Shown here one piece after another: positions 49,725 through 60,614 of a stretch of DNA of 64,000 bases. The stretch's first letter is position 1. Each line of letters opens with the position of its first letter. The stretch covers positions 372,001-436,000 of the forward strand of contig JAUPSS010000006.1 in assembly GCA_040285825.1 (NCBI GenBank), given 5' to 3'. A model generated the notes under the pieces. The model was not told the DNA's origin, searched no databases, and saw only the letters and a list, made by a program, of their open reading frames with translations. The position numbers and the translations under genes are program-made. The stretch is from Eukaryota sp. TZLM1-RC (taxonomy: Eukaryota > Metamonada: BaSk clade).

Positions 49725-50225
49725 GCATCAACAAGACAGGTCTCTTGTTTCTTCATGGGAAAATTCTTTAGTGCCTTATAGAAATTCATTCAATCTTTTT
49801 CTCAATGCTTGGCTGCAGTGTCAGAAACGTAATTTTATCAATAGAAAGGGCTTTCTCCTTACCTTGCTTGTCGGGCTCGTCAATTAGCGTCTAACGTGAA
49901 GACAAGTCTACCTAAAATTTGTCAATCCTGGACAAAAAATTTTATTCGTGGTCATTGTAGAGCTCTAGATAAAACAAATGTTTCTGCCAATTATCCTCTC
50001 TCTCTTGCCAGATGAACCATTAGCCCAACCCGAAGAAGTAGTTGCTGATTCTGTTCTCAAACACTACATCAATTTCAATCGGAATAATTCAAGAGAAAGA
50101 TTCTTTTTATTAAATGCATGTAAATTTATCTTGAATATCCTTCAAAGATTTCCTGTAGGAAAGTGGCACTTTTTAAAAAATCATCTTCTGAAATCTCCTA
50201 CGCTGCTGTGGATAAAGTGAATATA
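49725..50225 (+). pseudogene. Family W copy 3 with extra downstream exon
   Basis: QDRSLVSSWENSLVPYRNSF, then (after a slip) SPYLACRARQLASNVKTSL and KNFIRGHCRALDKTNVSAN, which extends family W beyond the other copies. After TCTTGCCAG (about 50009) the frame reads DEPLAQPEEVVADSVLKHYI and FPVGKWHFLKNHLLKS to a TGA at 50220. Family unknown. Confidence 0.5.
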
Positions 50226-50439
50226 TTTCAAACCCGCAAACTGTTTCCGCTGTTGTGCTATAAGGGAACTAGTATCAAAATTATGGTTGCTGTTTCAACT
50301 TGGCTGAAAAAAAATTAAATTTTCAAAAATCAGATCTGATCAGAAGACACGTCTTTTGTATGAGTTAGATGCTGACTTTGTCCGTAAATAAATATTGTTG
50401 TATGTTTATATTGTGTTTCAGTTGTCCTTTTTCGCAGAT
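50226..50439. other. Non-coding stretch
   Basis: AT-rich, no support for a feature. Confidence 0.35.
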
Positions 50440-50695
50440 ATCGCACATACCCTCAACACCAAACTCCTGCTCCTACTGAACTAGTTTCGTCCCATCGTCC
50501 ACGTCGACGTTACCGAAAACATATGTATGTTTTTTCTGTTTATTTATTTCAGTCCACTTGTTGATCATGCCGCCAATAGATCCTTCAACCATGTGGTGCG
50601 CTATTTTCAAAAAGCCCTTGCTGAAGATAAATGTGAGTACAAATGTTTCACCTTTCTTAAAGGTTTGATTTCTGATGCTAAGACCAGGAGATAAT
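50440..50695 (+). pseudogene. Family Y copy 4, Arg-rich exon, 28-nt intron
   Basis: Exon 1 reads YRTYPQHQTPAPTELVSSHR and PRRRYRKH; the intron is 50525-50552 (GTATGTTTTTTCTG...TTTCAG). Exon 2 reads ANRSFNHVVRYFQKALAEDK, then CFTFLKGLISDAKTRR and a stop at about 50692. The frame is kept across the intron. This copy lies directly upstream of the Rep-like helicase and its end (LKGLISDAK) resembles family V (LKGLIAAAK), linking the two families. Confidence 0.55.
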
Positions 50696-50699
50696 CATG

Positions 50700-51755
50700 A
50701 ATTGATTCGTTCTGTTCTTCATGATTATGAAGGCAAAGCCAAACATCTTGAAAAACAAAGCCAAGTTACTAGGCCAAGCCGAGGTCAATAGCAAGTTTGA
50801 TACCATTGGTTATTTGGTTTTGGACAATATGATTTTCCGATTGGTTTCAAGAGGGCTTTCCGGAAAAAGCATCTGTATGTCTCTGGTCCTTCCTCCATCG
50901 TTGAAACAACCATCATTAGATTACTGAAAAAAGTATGTTTTTTACTGAAAACTAACCCTAGGCTGGACTCAAAGTCTATATGGCTCCCGATGCTGGGAAA
51001 TTCGAAGACTTTGAGAATTTTCGATACGACGTCTGCATTGCTGATGAACCAAATAGAATTGGAACACAGCAAATCTCTCATTGGATGGCCTGGCTTGACG
51101 GAGGGTATGTAATTTTTTATTACTAATCACAGTTGCATGAATGTCAATGCGAGATATCACAATGTCGCGAAAACCCAAAATCTAACAACAATTTTTCTTT
51201 CAAACCTCTGAATGAATTGGTTTTGGGTATGTTTATTTTTATTTTATTAATTCTAGATACAGTGGACGAAGAACAGAAAAACAACATGTGTATTGGTTGT
51301 TGAATCTGCTCTAAATCCAGTGGAAGTACTACATGATGATGGTATGTATATTTTTACTGTTTAACCTTAGGATCAAGAATTGTGCACAACTATCACAGCT
51401 CCAAGGCAGGAATTCCTGTAATGTTGGCCATTTGGAAGCCCATTGTTCAAGAGCAGGTAGCCAAGGACTACAAAAACATCAACAGTATTCGCCCAGTTGT
51501 ATGTAAAACTCAGCCTACTCACCACAAATTCGTATAAGATATTTTCGATGCCGTCGAGTCAAGAGAGCAGGTGATACTGAATGGCAGATATGTATCTCTG
51601 GCCAATCTCAATTGTGCTTTACATCTCTCCATGAGGATGTAGCACAAGATATATTCGAGGTTGGTCAGCGACTCTCTGATTGGACTCCTCAACTCGAACA
51701 GTCTCCTCAACAACAATCAGCTGCTCCTGTTACACAGAATCAGAACTCCTCCTAA
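50700..51755 (+). pseudogene. Rep-like SF3 helicase with four 28-30-nt introns
   Basis: Introns 50933-50961, 51105-51132, 51227-51256 and 51342-51370 join five exons in phase. Walker A has decayed to GPSSIVETT (GK lost); Walker B is DVCIADEPN; motif C is TIFLSN. The middle exon is 143 nt and the first two intron sites equal those of the left-arm copy. One TGA (51209-51211) follows motif C. A C-terminal part (HNYHSSKAGIPVMLAIWKP, then IRPVVCKT) and, after a slip, a Gln/Ser-rich tail are not typical of viral Rep. The last ~70 codons read ICISGQSQLCFTSLHEDVAQ. Confidence 0.75.
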
Positions 51756-51769
51756 CCCTGGGATGGGAT

Positions 51770-53178
51770 ATTCATCTCATTTTACCAATTTCTTCATCTT
51801 TTATGTTGGAAAATAATGTTGGAAAAATCAATGTGTTCCAATCACTGTGGTCTTGAATATGTATAGTCGAATAAGCTAAAAAACAATGTTGATAATGTTT
51901 AAAGTGTGTGAATGTGAGTGTAATGTGTAGATTTTCATTATCATTGACCATAATCCCTATCATTTTGCATAACTTCAAAATAAGCTATGGAACTGTAAAA
52001 CCTATTAATTATGTGTGTATTGTATAAGCTCTTGCAAGTATAAAATGGTATATAAAAGTTTGTAATATCTGATAGAGAATTTGAAATTTTATTTCAAAGT
52101 TTCACATTTTTCAAAAAGTAATACAACTCTTTCATAAATCTTTGTTAATTGCTACAAACAAATTTTATGTGTTGGTTTTAACATTGTCAATTTATTGATA
52201 TCATCATTACGTAATGTGATATTTTTGTTACCTCATGTTACTAATTTCTTCATCTTTTATGTTGCAAAATAATGTTGGAAAAATCAATGTGTTCCAATCA
52301 CTGTGGTCTTGAATATGTATAGTCGAATAAGCTAAAAAACAATGCTGATAATGTTTAAAGTGTGTGAATGTGAGTGTAATGTGTAGATTTTCATTATCAT
52401 TGACCATAATCCCTATCATTTTGCATAACTTCAAAATAAACTATGGAACTGTAAAACCTTTTAATTATGTGTATATTTTATAAGCTCTTGCAAGTATAAA
52501 ATGGTATATAAGAGTTTGTAATATTTGATAGAGAATTTGAAATTTTATTTCAAAATTTCACATTTTTCAAAAAGTAATACAACTCTTTCATAAATCTTTG
52601 TTAATTGCTACAAACAAATTTTATGTGTTGTTTTTAACATTGTCAATTTATTGATATCATCATTACGTAATGTGATATTTTTGTTATCTCATTTTACCAA
52701 TTTCTTCATCTTTTATGTTGGAAAATAATGTTGGAAAAATCAATGTGTTCCAATCACTGTGGTCTTGAATATGTATAGTCGAATAAGCTAAAAAACAATG
52801 TTGATAATATTTAAAGTGTGTGAATGTGAGTGTAATGTGTAGATTTTCATTATCATTGACCATAATCCCTATCATTTTGCATAACTTCAAAATAAACTAT
52901 GGAACTGTAAAACCTTTTAATTATGTGTATATTTTATAAGCTCTTGCAAGTATAAAATGGTATATAAGAGTTTGTAATATTTGATAGAGAATTTGAAATT
53001 TTATTTCAAAATTTCACATTTTTCAAAAAGTAATACAACTCTTTCATAAATCTTTGTTAATTGCTACAAACAAATTTTATGTGTTGTTTTTAACATTGTC
53101 AATTTATTGATATCATCATTACGTAATGTGATATTTTTGTTATCTCATTTTACCAATTTCTTCATCTTTTATGTTAGA
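51770..53178 (+). repeat. 456-bp satellite, three tandem units
   Basis: CGTAATGTGATATTTTTGTT is spaced at exactly 456 bp (52210, 52666, 53122); the first unit is truncated at 51770. Internal units are much closer to each other than to the left-arm units. A 68-codon minus ORF appears once per unit but is broken in the left-arm units. Confidence 0.95.
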
Positions 53179-53844
53179 AAGCTCAATCAAATGAACCTTA
53201 TCAATCACGTAGGGGTAAAATGTACCCATTAGATTAAAAAATATTTGTAGTTATTTCTTCTTTTCCTTTAGAAAGCAATCCTTATCTTCAAGGAGAGCTT
53301 AATCATTTATTCAAACAAATATATAATGCGCCTGATTTGCCAAACAATAAGGACCAATTTTTGGCTGTTGTTAACCGATTCAAAAAAATGTTGTTGACTT
53401 GAACGATATAAACCAATGCCTAACACTTTTGCAAGTCAAATCACAGTGATATTGTTGTGAATGTTTTTTATGGTCCACTATAATTATTAGTTAATTTGAG
53501 AATTTTATAACAATATCTTATTTATAAAAATAAATTTAATTTCTTCGCACAATTTTTTTATTCAGTAATGACATAAACTTACCCACTTGCACCAATTGCG
53601 GTTGTGTTTTCAGATACAGGCCATTAAAGTAAGCTGACTGATTGTGACTATAAGACCAAGTTTTAAAATTCTTTTAGTCAGTTATTATATACTTGAGTTC
53701 TGTTCTAAGATTTGAAGTATAAGTAAACATAATTATTTAATTACTTTTGGGCATAGTCGTGAGTAAAAAACTGTTCACAATACGTTTTTGGTCAATTTTA
53801 AGTACAAGGTAATTTTGTAAAACTTCCACACATATATTCTACTG
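53179..53844 (+). pseudogene. Scraps of Gag-like exons
   Basis: 53264-53400: after TTCCTTTAG the frame reads NPYLQGELNHLFKQIYNAPD and FLAVVNRFKKM, related to 45.63 kb. 53570-53690: LPTCTNCGCVFRYRPLK, a degenerate version of the Cys patch at the end of the 8.1-kb Gag-like ORF, then DCDYKTK-like bases as at 45.98 kb. The rest is non-coding. Confidence 0.45.
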
Positions 53845-54221
53845 ATGTCTTTTGATGCCATTTCTACTCCAGCTTCTCCTGATGACTTGCAAACACCTGA
53901 CGTAAGTCATGTTTGTAAACAGCTTGATTTCTCATCAACTTGTGCAACACAACCAACTACCAATACAGCACAACACACCACAACACACCACAAACAACCC
54001 GAGCTTTCGCTTACATCAATCATGAATAGTTTGAATGTTCCTGTCAGTAGCGCTCAGTGACCGAGTATATCTCTCGACGAGCTAATGATCTTATTACAGA
54101 TCTTAGAACTTCAATTCGTGAGTCAAGAAAAAGAGTTTCGTCGGTAGCATTTATGCCACCATCTGTGGAAGAGCAGATCATGAAAGCAGACAATGTTGAA
54201 GATCCACATAGTACAGAATAG
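53845..54221 (+). pseudogene. Thr/Ser-rich unknown gene, one slip
   Basis: ATG at 53845; MSFDAISTPASPDDLQTPD, then Thr/His-rich repeats (ACACACCACA in DNA). A slip at about 54050 leads to TEYISRRANDLITDLRTSIR, then KRVSSVAFMPPSVEEQIMKA, ending TAG at 54219-54221. Style resembles Gag or a DNA-binding accessory protein; family unknown. Confidence 0.45.
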
Positions 54222-54516
54222 TTGTGGTTTTCGGTAATACTTTTATACTAATTTTCGGTAATACTAATATAACTAATAATCTTTATTCCAATTGTGACAA
54301 TAAACACGCATTTTCTAGATATGGGGACTGATACTGTTTTCCATTTTTATAGCCTGCATGATCTAGGATACCTCTGCAATTCAGTTTCTTATGGTGTTTT
54401 GATATAAAATACAGAATTTCAATCTGATTAAACTACTTTGCGCTCTTACTGTTTTTCTGAATATCGCAAAAAATGTCTCGATTGGATTTTGTTCTGGACA
54501 ATATGGAGGTAGTATG
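54222..54516. other. Non-coding stretch before the right arm
   Basis: CGGTAATACTTTTATACTAATTTTCGGTAATACTAATATAACTAAT is a short local duplication near 54232-54280 (TTTCGGTAATACT twice). Nothing else. Confidence 0.4.
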
Positions 54517-54900
54517 TATGAGTTGTATGACTTTTTGAAATATGTGAGATTTTAAAATAAAAATTCAAATTCTCTATCAAATACTACAAACTCTTATTTA
54601 TCATTTTATACTCGCAAAAGCATATACAATACACACATAATTAAGAGGTTTTACATTTACATAGTTCATTTTGAAATTATGCAAAATGATAGGGATTATG
54701 GTCAATGATAATGAAAATCTACACATTACACTCACATTCACACACTTTATACATTATCAGCATTGTTTTTTAGCTTATTCGACTATACATATTCAAGACC
54801 ACAGTGATTCAAACACATTCATTTTTCCAACATAAAAGATGAAAAAATTAGTAAAATGAGATAACAAAAATATCACATTACGTAATGATGATATCAATGA
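54517..54900 (-). repeat. 456-bp satellite, single reversed unit
   Basis: Reversed relative to 51770-53178. It lacks AAAATAATGTTGG after ATGTTGG near 54830, so two marker phrases have collapsed. Closest to the second left-arm unit. Confidence 0.85.
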
Positions 54901-55049
54901 ATTGAGAATGTGGCATAGTGAATGGGTCAACATCATCGGGGATGCTAGAAAATGATATCCTAAGGAGTTTGTTAAAAAGTGGCTACAAAAGGAATTTATG
55001 CACTTCAAATGCAAATCACAGAATTAAAATGCAAATTGACTTTGCAATT

Positions 55050-55887
55050 TTGATTTTCATCCTCCATGATGACACCCTTTCATTGAGTAGTGATATTTCT
55101 AATCCCATGCACACTTAGCCCTTTCCGTCGTTTCCTAGTCACAGTAGACACTAACGGTTGGTATCTTCACACTTTTTGATGACTGTAATCTCTCTGTTGC
55201 TTACCTCTCAACAGTACTACATCTCTTCTTCACTGATAACTCTACCCTCAAAGTCTCTCATCCCTTCCTTGCGATCTCCGTCCCGTCTCTCTCATTTGGG
55301 GTAACTGAGTGGTATCAGTACTCGAATAGACTCTCTGCAATTCTTTTCCATTGTTTTCCGCCACCAGTACCGATCCATATCCATGTTTAAATCTAAACTT
55401 GGAATCAAAAGTCGGACACCGGGACTCGAACCCGGACGGATGTACCTATTGAACTTTGGTGTTGGGTTGTTGGATGCCAACATGTCGGACATTTTTTGCT
55501 TCTTTTTTTCTTTTTTGTGTTATTTTTTTGTTGTTATCACCACTTCTTTTAACAATTATTCTGGAAATTTTTTTTATTTAGTTTCAATTTTTTGTCTTCT
55601 CATTTATCAATCACTATTACTGATTTTGATATTGATCAGCACGAATCTAATTATGGTTTATTTATTGGAGTCTCTACCAAATATTGAGAGTAATTCTCTT
55701 TATTTTGAGTCTTTATCAATAAATACATAAATGACTGAGTAATCATCAATCATTCAGATTTCAACTGTTTGAAGCTGATTACGGTCAAGAAAGATCTGAT
55801 TACATGTGTCTGTATAGTCTACATGTTTTTGGATTTTTTTAGGTTTAATGTTTACATTGTTATCTATCTATTAATTAGGGTTTCTTA
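55050..55887 (-). repeat. R1 repeat copy E with tRNA-like segment
   Basis: Mirror of copy A. The B box is at 55422-55432 (complement strand); the core is 55668-55887. The B box is unchanged. Upstream the tRNA-like part differs by several bases. Confidence 0.75.
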
Positions 55888-55889
55888 TT

Positions 55890-56275
55890 GACAACTTACT
55901 GCGTTTATGCCTAAAGGTTTTTCGCGTCCTCCTAATCGAGTTTGCCATTGGTTCATGACATAGCAAAAATACCAATTCTCTTCATTCATTGTTTTCAAAT
56001 CCTCTTGAGCATAACCACTGATTCTGCTGGTTCTCGGTAGTTACTGGACATGTAGTCACTTTCGTCTATGTATGAAGTATCACACTGTTGGTCCAGCCAT
56101 AATATTACTTCCATCTGACAATTAAACTTTTTGAAAACAACAGCTGGATAGTCCTTTAAATGTGGCTTTACGTTCTTTTTGAACATAAGATCTTCATATT
56201 TGATTCTGTCTTTTTTACTAGGGATGTCATTTTTAAAACCAAGTTCTTGAGGATCAATCAACGGTTTCAAAATAA
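55890..56275 (-). pseudogene. Unknown gene fragment (mirror of 4686-5060)
   Basis: Here the stop that ends the left copy after SSNF is absent (SSNYREPAESVVMLKR), thanks to differences around CTACCGAG and a three-base insertion (AAT-CAG). Several residues differ (SKKDRIKYEDLMFKKNVKP). The ENWYFCYVMNQW piece is present in the shifted frame as in the left arm. Confidence 0.4.
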
Positions 56276-56276
56276 A

Positions 56277-56425
56277 TATGATGATCTGCGGTGGTTAGAC
56301 ATTATACCTAGATGTAGAGTAATTTATTACAAGGGAATGAGGATTCCCCTCATTTTAAGCGCATGGGCGCAATAATACAATAAACTATAAATAAACTATA
56401 AATAAACTATTATCCAAGGCTAACA
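56277..56425 (-). repeat. LTR (mirror of 4531-4678)
   Basis: TGTTAG at its outer end on the minus strand; ends near the ATTATACC/TAGATG segment. Same structure as the left-arm LTR. Confidence 0.65.
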
Positions 56426-57315
56426 CTGCCCTTTCTTCTTTTCGAGCGTCGAGGCCTGATAGGAGTTGGATTAATATTATTATTAATATTATCAGAACGA
56501 CGTTTACGGCGTGAAGGACGAGAGCGAGTATTAGAAATAGACTTGGAGAATTCTTTATAGGCAGAGGTGTTTTGAACAGTCGGAACCAGCATTCTACGAA
56601 ATCAGTGCCCCTGCATAGTAGAGAGTTTTATATTTGATTTGATTCCAGAATCAATCTTGTATTCATGGTTATATTCCATAGAGGAAGGAAGAAAAAAAAC
56701 ATTACTTAAAATAAAAGTGATTCTTAATTTCAGTGGTAATATGATTGCCAGGCCATTGGACTTGACAGTAATCACCATCCTGACTGAGGACTTTCTGGAT
56801 CACGTGCTCTTCTGCATCGCCAGCGGCAACCCAGGAGTGAAATTCATCATTTGCTGGTAAACTGGAATGCCAAGGTTGGAGGCGCTTCACACTGGCTTTA
56901 ATTACCATACCAGTACAAAGATTCTTGATGTTAGCTGTGGAGATAGAGGGTGTGTCAATAACTAAGAATTGTCCTTTGTAATTACCATGTAACTTAGCAG
57001 TGGAAGACGAAGCTCGTTTGACCAATTGGCCAGGAGAGAAAGGGTTGGCTTCTCATTGGGAATCGCGAGGAGGAGGAGCCTTGGAAGCTTGACGGAGCTT
57101 CCTCCTGTTTCTTCTTCAATCTAGCAAATTTAGATTGAATGTCGTTGATGTAGGTTGACTCAGACGTTGAGCTTTCGAGGGTCACAAGTCTTTCTTGATC
57201 TAATCTGATTGAGGAGGTCAAATGTTATTTCTTGACAAACATCTGTAAAAAGAGGTGTTGCTAGCTCTTGAAGTGTTGGATCTGATCAAATTGTTCTGCT
57301 ATTTTTTTCACCTGA
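56405..57315 (-). pseudogene. Integrase C-terminal / chromo-like remnant (mirror)
   Basis: Same frames and breaks as 3640-4550. A few substitutions (MRSQPFLSWPIG against NRSQPFLFWPIG) and an added GATCTGATC at about 57280. Confidence 0.68.
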
Positions 57316-57411
57316 CTGAAATAATTGCTAAATGCAAATAATTAATAAATGCAAAATGAGATAAAGAATCAATAACGTATTTGTTTATAAAAATACAACC
57401 ATCACAAACAA

Positions 57412-58047
57412 TCAATCTAATTTCGGTGTACGTTTACGGTTAATGTAATCCAGTACCCAGTCATCTGCGCAATTGTACTTGGGTAACCATGATACCCATG
57501 AGGAATATTTCTCCCTAATAGTTGATGTTAATAAAGAACTGTTGGATCTGCGTGTTCTAGTTTTTGTGGTAACCGCCAGGGAAGAATCCAGAGAAGAGAA
57601 TAGAGCGTCTTTTTGAACCACATTTAAGGTGGAAACTGGAAAAGCAGGATATGATTTGTCCGAATTAGCAAAGAGTGATATGAACAAAATACTGAGAGGG
57701 AGGGGTTCTGTTACCTCTGAATCATCAATGCTAGAATGCAGCTGCACATTCCACATTAATACCATCTGTGCATTTTGCATTTGGTGGAATGCAGTAACCA
57801 TTTCTTTGGCTTGTTGCCAAGTCAACGGTTGCTTCTTTATTTCATGATCTTCTTCATCTTCATCATTGCTTGAATCTAAGTCGGCAATGTCCCCAGGAAT
57901 GAGTTCCAATTCTGGATCCCGGTGAGAATTCTTAACAGGGGGTTCAGGGCATTGTTGCTCTTTGGCTACATCATCGGCCAGGGAGGGAGTACGGCCAGAG
58001 TGAATGATAGTTGGACGTGCACGACGAGATCTAGTCTTGGGAGGCAT
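57412..58047 (-). CDS. Gag-like protein, 211 aa (mirror of 2908-3543)
   Basis: Intact, with a handful of residue changes near the C-terminus (SSWVSWLPKYNCADDWVLDY against STWVTWLPKYNSADDLVLDY). The changes are clustered, which is more like local conversion or relaxed constraint than uniform drift. Confidence 0.5.
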   Translation of the reverse strand: MPPKTRSRRARPTIIHSGRTPSLADDVAKEQQCPEPPVKNSHRDPELELIPGDIADLDSSNDEDEEDHEIKKQPLTWQQAKEMVTAFHQMQNAQMVLMWNVQLHSSIDDSEVTEPLPLSILFISLFANSDKSYPAFPVSTLNVVQKDALFSSLDSSLAVTTKTRTRRSNSSLLTSTIREKYSSWVSWLPKYNCADDWVLDYINRKRTPKLD

Positions 58048-58113
58048 ATGGAGGAAGTTAAAAGGAGATGGAAGTAGATGTTGAACTACAGGAAAACGTA
58101 AACGGGTAGTTTA

Positions 58114-59031
58114 TTACAGAGGGTGTGAATAATCAGGGAAAATTTCTTTGGGGATTGGAACAATGGAATTAGTATTATAAGTCAGCTCATTTTCAATAAC
58201 ATGGAAATGATAATAGTAGCAAGCTGCCAAATAATTGTGAGAGAAGAAATCCAATTTCCTCTTGTGAAGAAGTCCGTCAAGTTGGGAGAAAACTCCGGTG
58301 CGAAATGATGGGGGACCTATTTTCATATAAAGAACGTCTTGGAATGAAAGCTCTCTTTCCGGAAGAACGAGAAGCTCCTAGGACGTGAGCCGGAATCTTC
58401 GTTTCGGTTGTAGATCCCCTATTATGGGGACCACCTTTTCAGCATCGGAAAAGCCAGGGGCAGCGGCATGGCGATAAACACAGGGAGCAGCAAGGACATC
58501 GGACAATGGATTCTGGTGCCAAACCAAATATTTGGAGTCATCTATGATGTTCTCCAATATTGGCTTATTGGTAGCTGGATTAATTGAAGAAATATTTGTA
58601 TGTTCATTTTGTTTCAACAGGTTGCTATTTGAAGTTAATAAGCGAACCTTGATACCTTCTTTTTCAGCATATTCCAGAACAGATTTCTCAAGCCTACGTC
58701 TATATGTGTTGGAATAATTAGCTTTGTTTTTACGTAAGTGTCGAGAAGATTCCCAATCCTCTGTTTTGATAATGGGAAGAGAGTCATGGGGAATGACCCA
58801 AGAAGACTGATGCAAAACCTGAATTGTAGTGGTACCGGAGAGTGTCCCTTGGTGAGTCAAGTTTTTCATTGTGATCATTGTTTGAACCCTGTCGTTCCTA
58901 AATGACCACAATAAAATTCCACTTTCCGATGCTTTTACTATTAAAAAAGCATCATCTAAAATGATAAATGATGTACTAGTCGATTTTCTTTCAATATTAA
59001 AACAATCTGTTTCTTTCTTTTTTTTGTACAT
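58114..59031 (-). CDS. Unknown protein with in-frame TAG (mirror of 1924-2841)
   Basis: Same length and same TAG (58378-58380) as the left copy; I see two residue changes (Y to N near residue 46, L to P near the end). Keeping both frames open with the stop retained is the point of interest. Confidence 0.5.
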
Positions 59032-59249
59032 ATTTTATTTAGGATTAAATTTCGTAATACTTTCATTGTTATAATTAAAAAAATAAAATCATTTTTATAC
59101 TATTTTTATTGTTATAAATAAATAGATTACTTAATTAAAATATCTATATCTTTAAATACGTCACGAAATTCTTTGAAGGTATCTGACTTTTTTATCTTAT
59201 TAGAACACGCCATGACAGAATAATCAGACGCCCCAAATATCCCACACAA

Positions 59250-60190
59250 TAATTAATAATTTCAGGCTGTTTCGAAGGTTGTACAACTCTGAGTCATCCT
59301 CAACATGATGATCACTCTCTTTATGGGGAAGGTCACTTTCTTTCTGACTTCTCTCAGCGGGAAGTTCACTCTCCTTTGGAGGACTCTCCTTATAATTGAA
59401 ACTAATTGTAATGGTGGTTGTTGATCAACTATTGGATGTCTTGAAGAAACTGATTTGCCTAGTATTGTTGGTTATTTTCTAAATTTAGCAACATTTTTCA
59501 ATGGATATTTAATCAACCATTGATAATGCTGAGAATGCAGCTCCATTATCAATTTCGCCCTTTACTTCCACGTTGTTTATTGAACATTTCAACCAAAGTT
59601 CCCCGTTAGAACTTGTTTAGTTGCCTGTCACCCTGGATAGTCTAGCACTGTGGATAGAACCGACAGGATTGGACAACTCTCTAAATCTTTTTAACGGATT
59701 GAGGTGTCTATAATTTGTATCAATTTTGCTCATTGTATAAATGGTGTTGATTGAATTGTGTGTAAGATTATTATAAAAAGATGTGTATTCATCTGATTTA
59801 TTTGTACTACGTTTTCTATCACGTTTATCGCCCCCCCCCCGACGCTTTTTTGAACCAGGTCTTCCCAGCATTTTACAACATTTTTCTTCAGGATGTTTGT
59901 TGGTTTTGCATGAGCTACACCATTGCTATGAGGATTTGGGTCGACTACGTCTAGAATTCTCTCTAGAGCTTTCAAAAGGACCTTTTAACTGGCTTCGTCC
60001 TTATTGCGGGGGGGGGGGCGTGTTTGCCAAAAGCTGTTTTGATTAAATTGAGGATTCAAGTCTATTGACCTTGTTTACAAATACATTTTCCAAATCGAAA
60101 ACATCATCACCAGTTTCTTATTACTCGTATTAAACTTATCAATCCAAATATATATAAAAATGTCCATCAATTGGCTGTTAGTTTTATCGT
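59250..60190 (-). pseudogene. Gag knuckle / protease remnant (mirror)
   Basis: Mirror of 740-1700, with the CCHC block near 59870-59920 and the DNGA block near 59540. The poly-C tract replaces AAGTAATATCAAAAGCG...G11 of the left arm in shorter form. Confidence 0.65.
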
Positions 60191-60614
60191 TAATGGACGT
60201 GCGGAGTTTCATTAATTGACAAATTTGAGAGAAAAACAGTGGGTAACTTTTGGTATTTTTGAACGTTGTGATTCCGAGCATTAACATTAATTGATCTGTG
60301 ATTAGTAAGAAAATTCAAACCCTTCATCTAGCCAAGCTAGCCAATGAGCAATACCTTTGGTTTCGACTCTGTTGGGTTCATTTGCAACACAAACATCAGA
60401 TTTTTAGTTGCAAAAATTCTCAAATTTACCGGTATCGGGAGTTAAGTAAACTTGGAGACCAGCCTAAACTTAATAAAAAATAATTACAAACTTTTTGCAA
60501 AAGACGCACAACAGTGGTTTTCCCAATGGAGGAGAGACCAGAGATATATAGACGTTTCTCTCTGAAGGCACGTTTAACTCCAATAAGAAATTCATCATTT
60601 AGTTTGTTATTACC
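60190..60614 (-). pseudogene. Rep-like helicase, right-arm copy
   Basis: Mirror of 320-740: same Walker A (GKTT), same TAA in the middle exon, same two introns. Near-identical to the left copy. Confidence 0.7.

Noticed and set aside
50700-51755. TGA read as tryptophan
   Set aside because: The TGA after motif C corresponds to a non-Trp position in the left-arm copy, and intact genes use TGG.
51772-52890. Three 68-codon minus ORFs at 456-bp spacing as a tandem gene family
   Set aside because: They are the same satellite unit, the frame is broken in the left-arm units, and no other coding signal is present.
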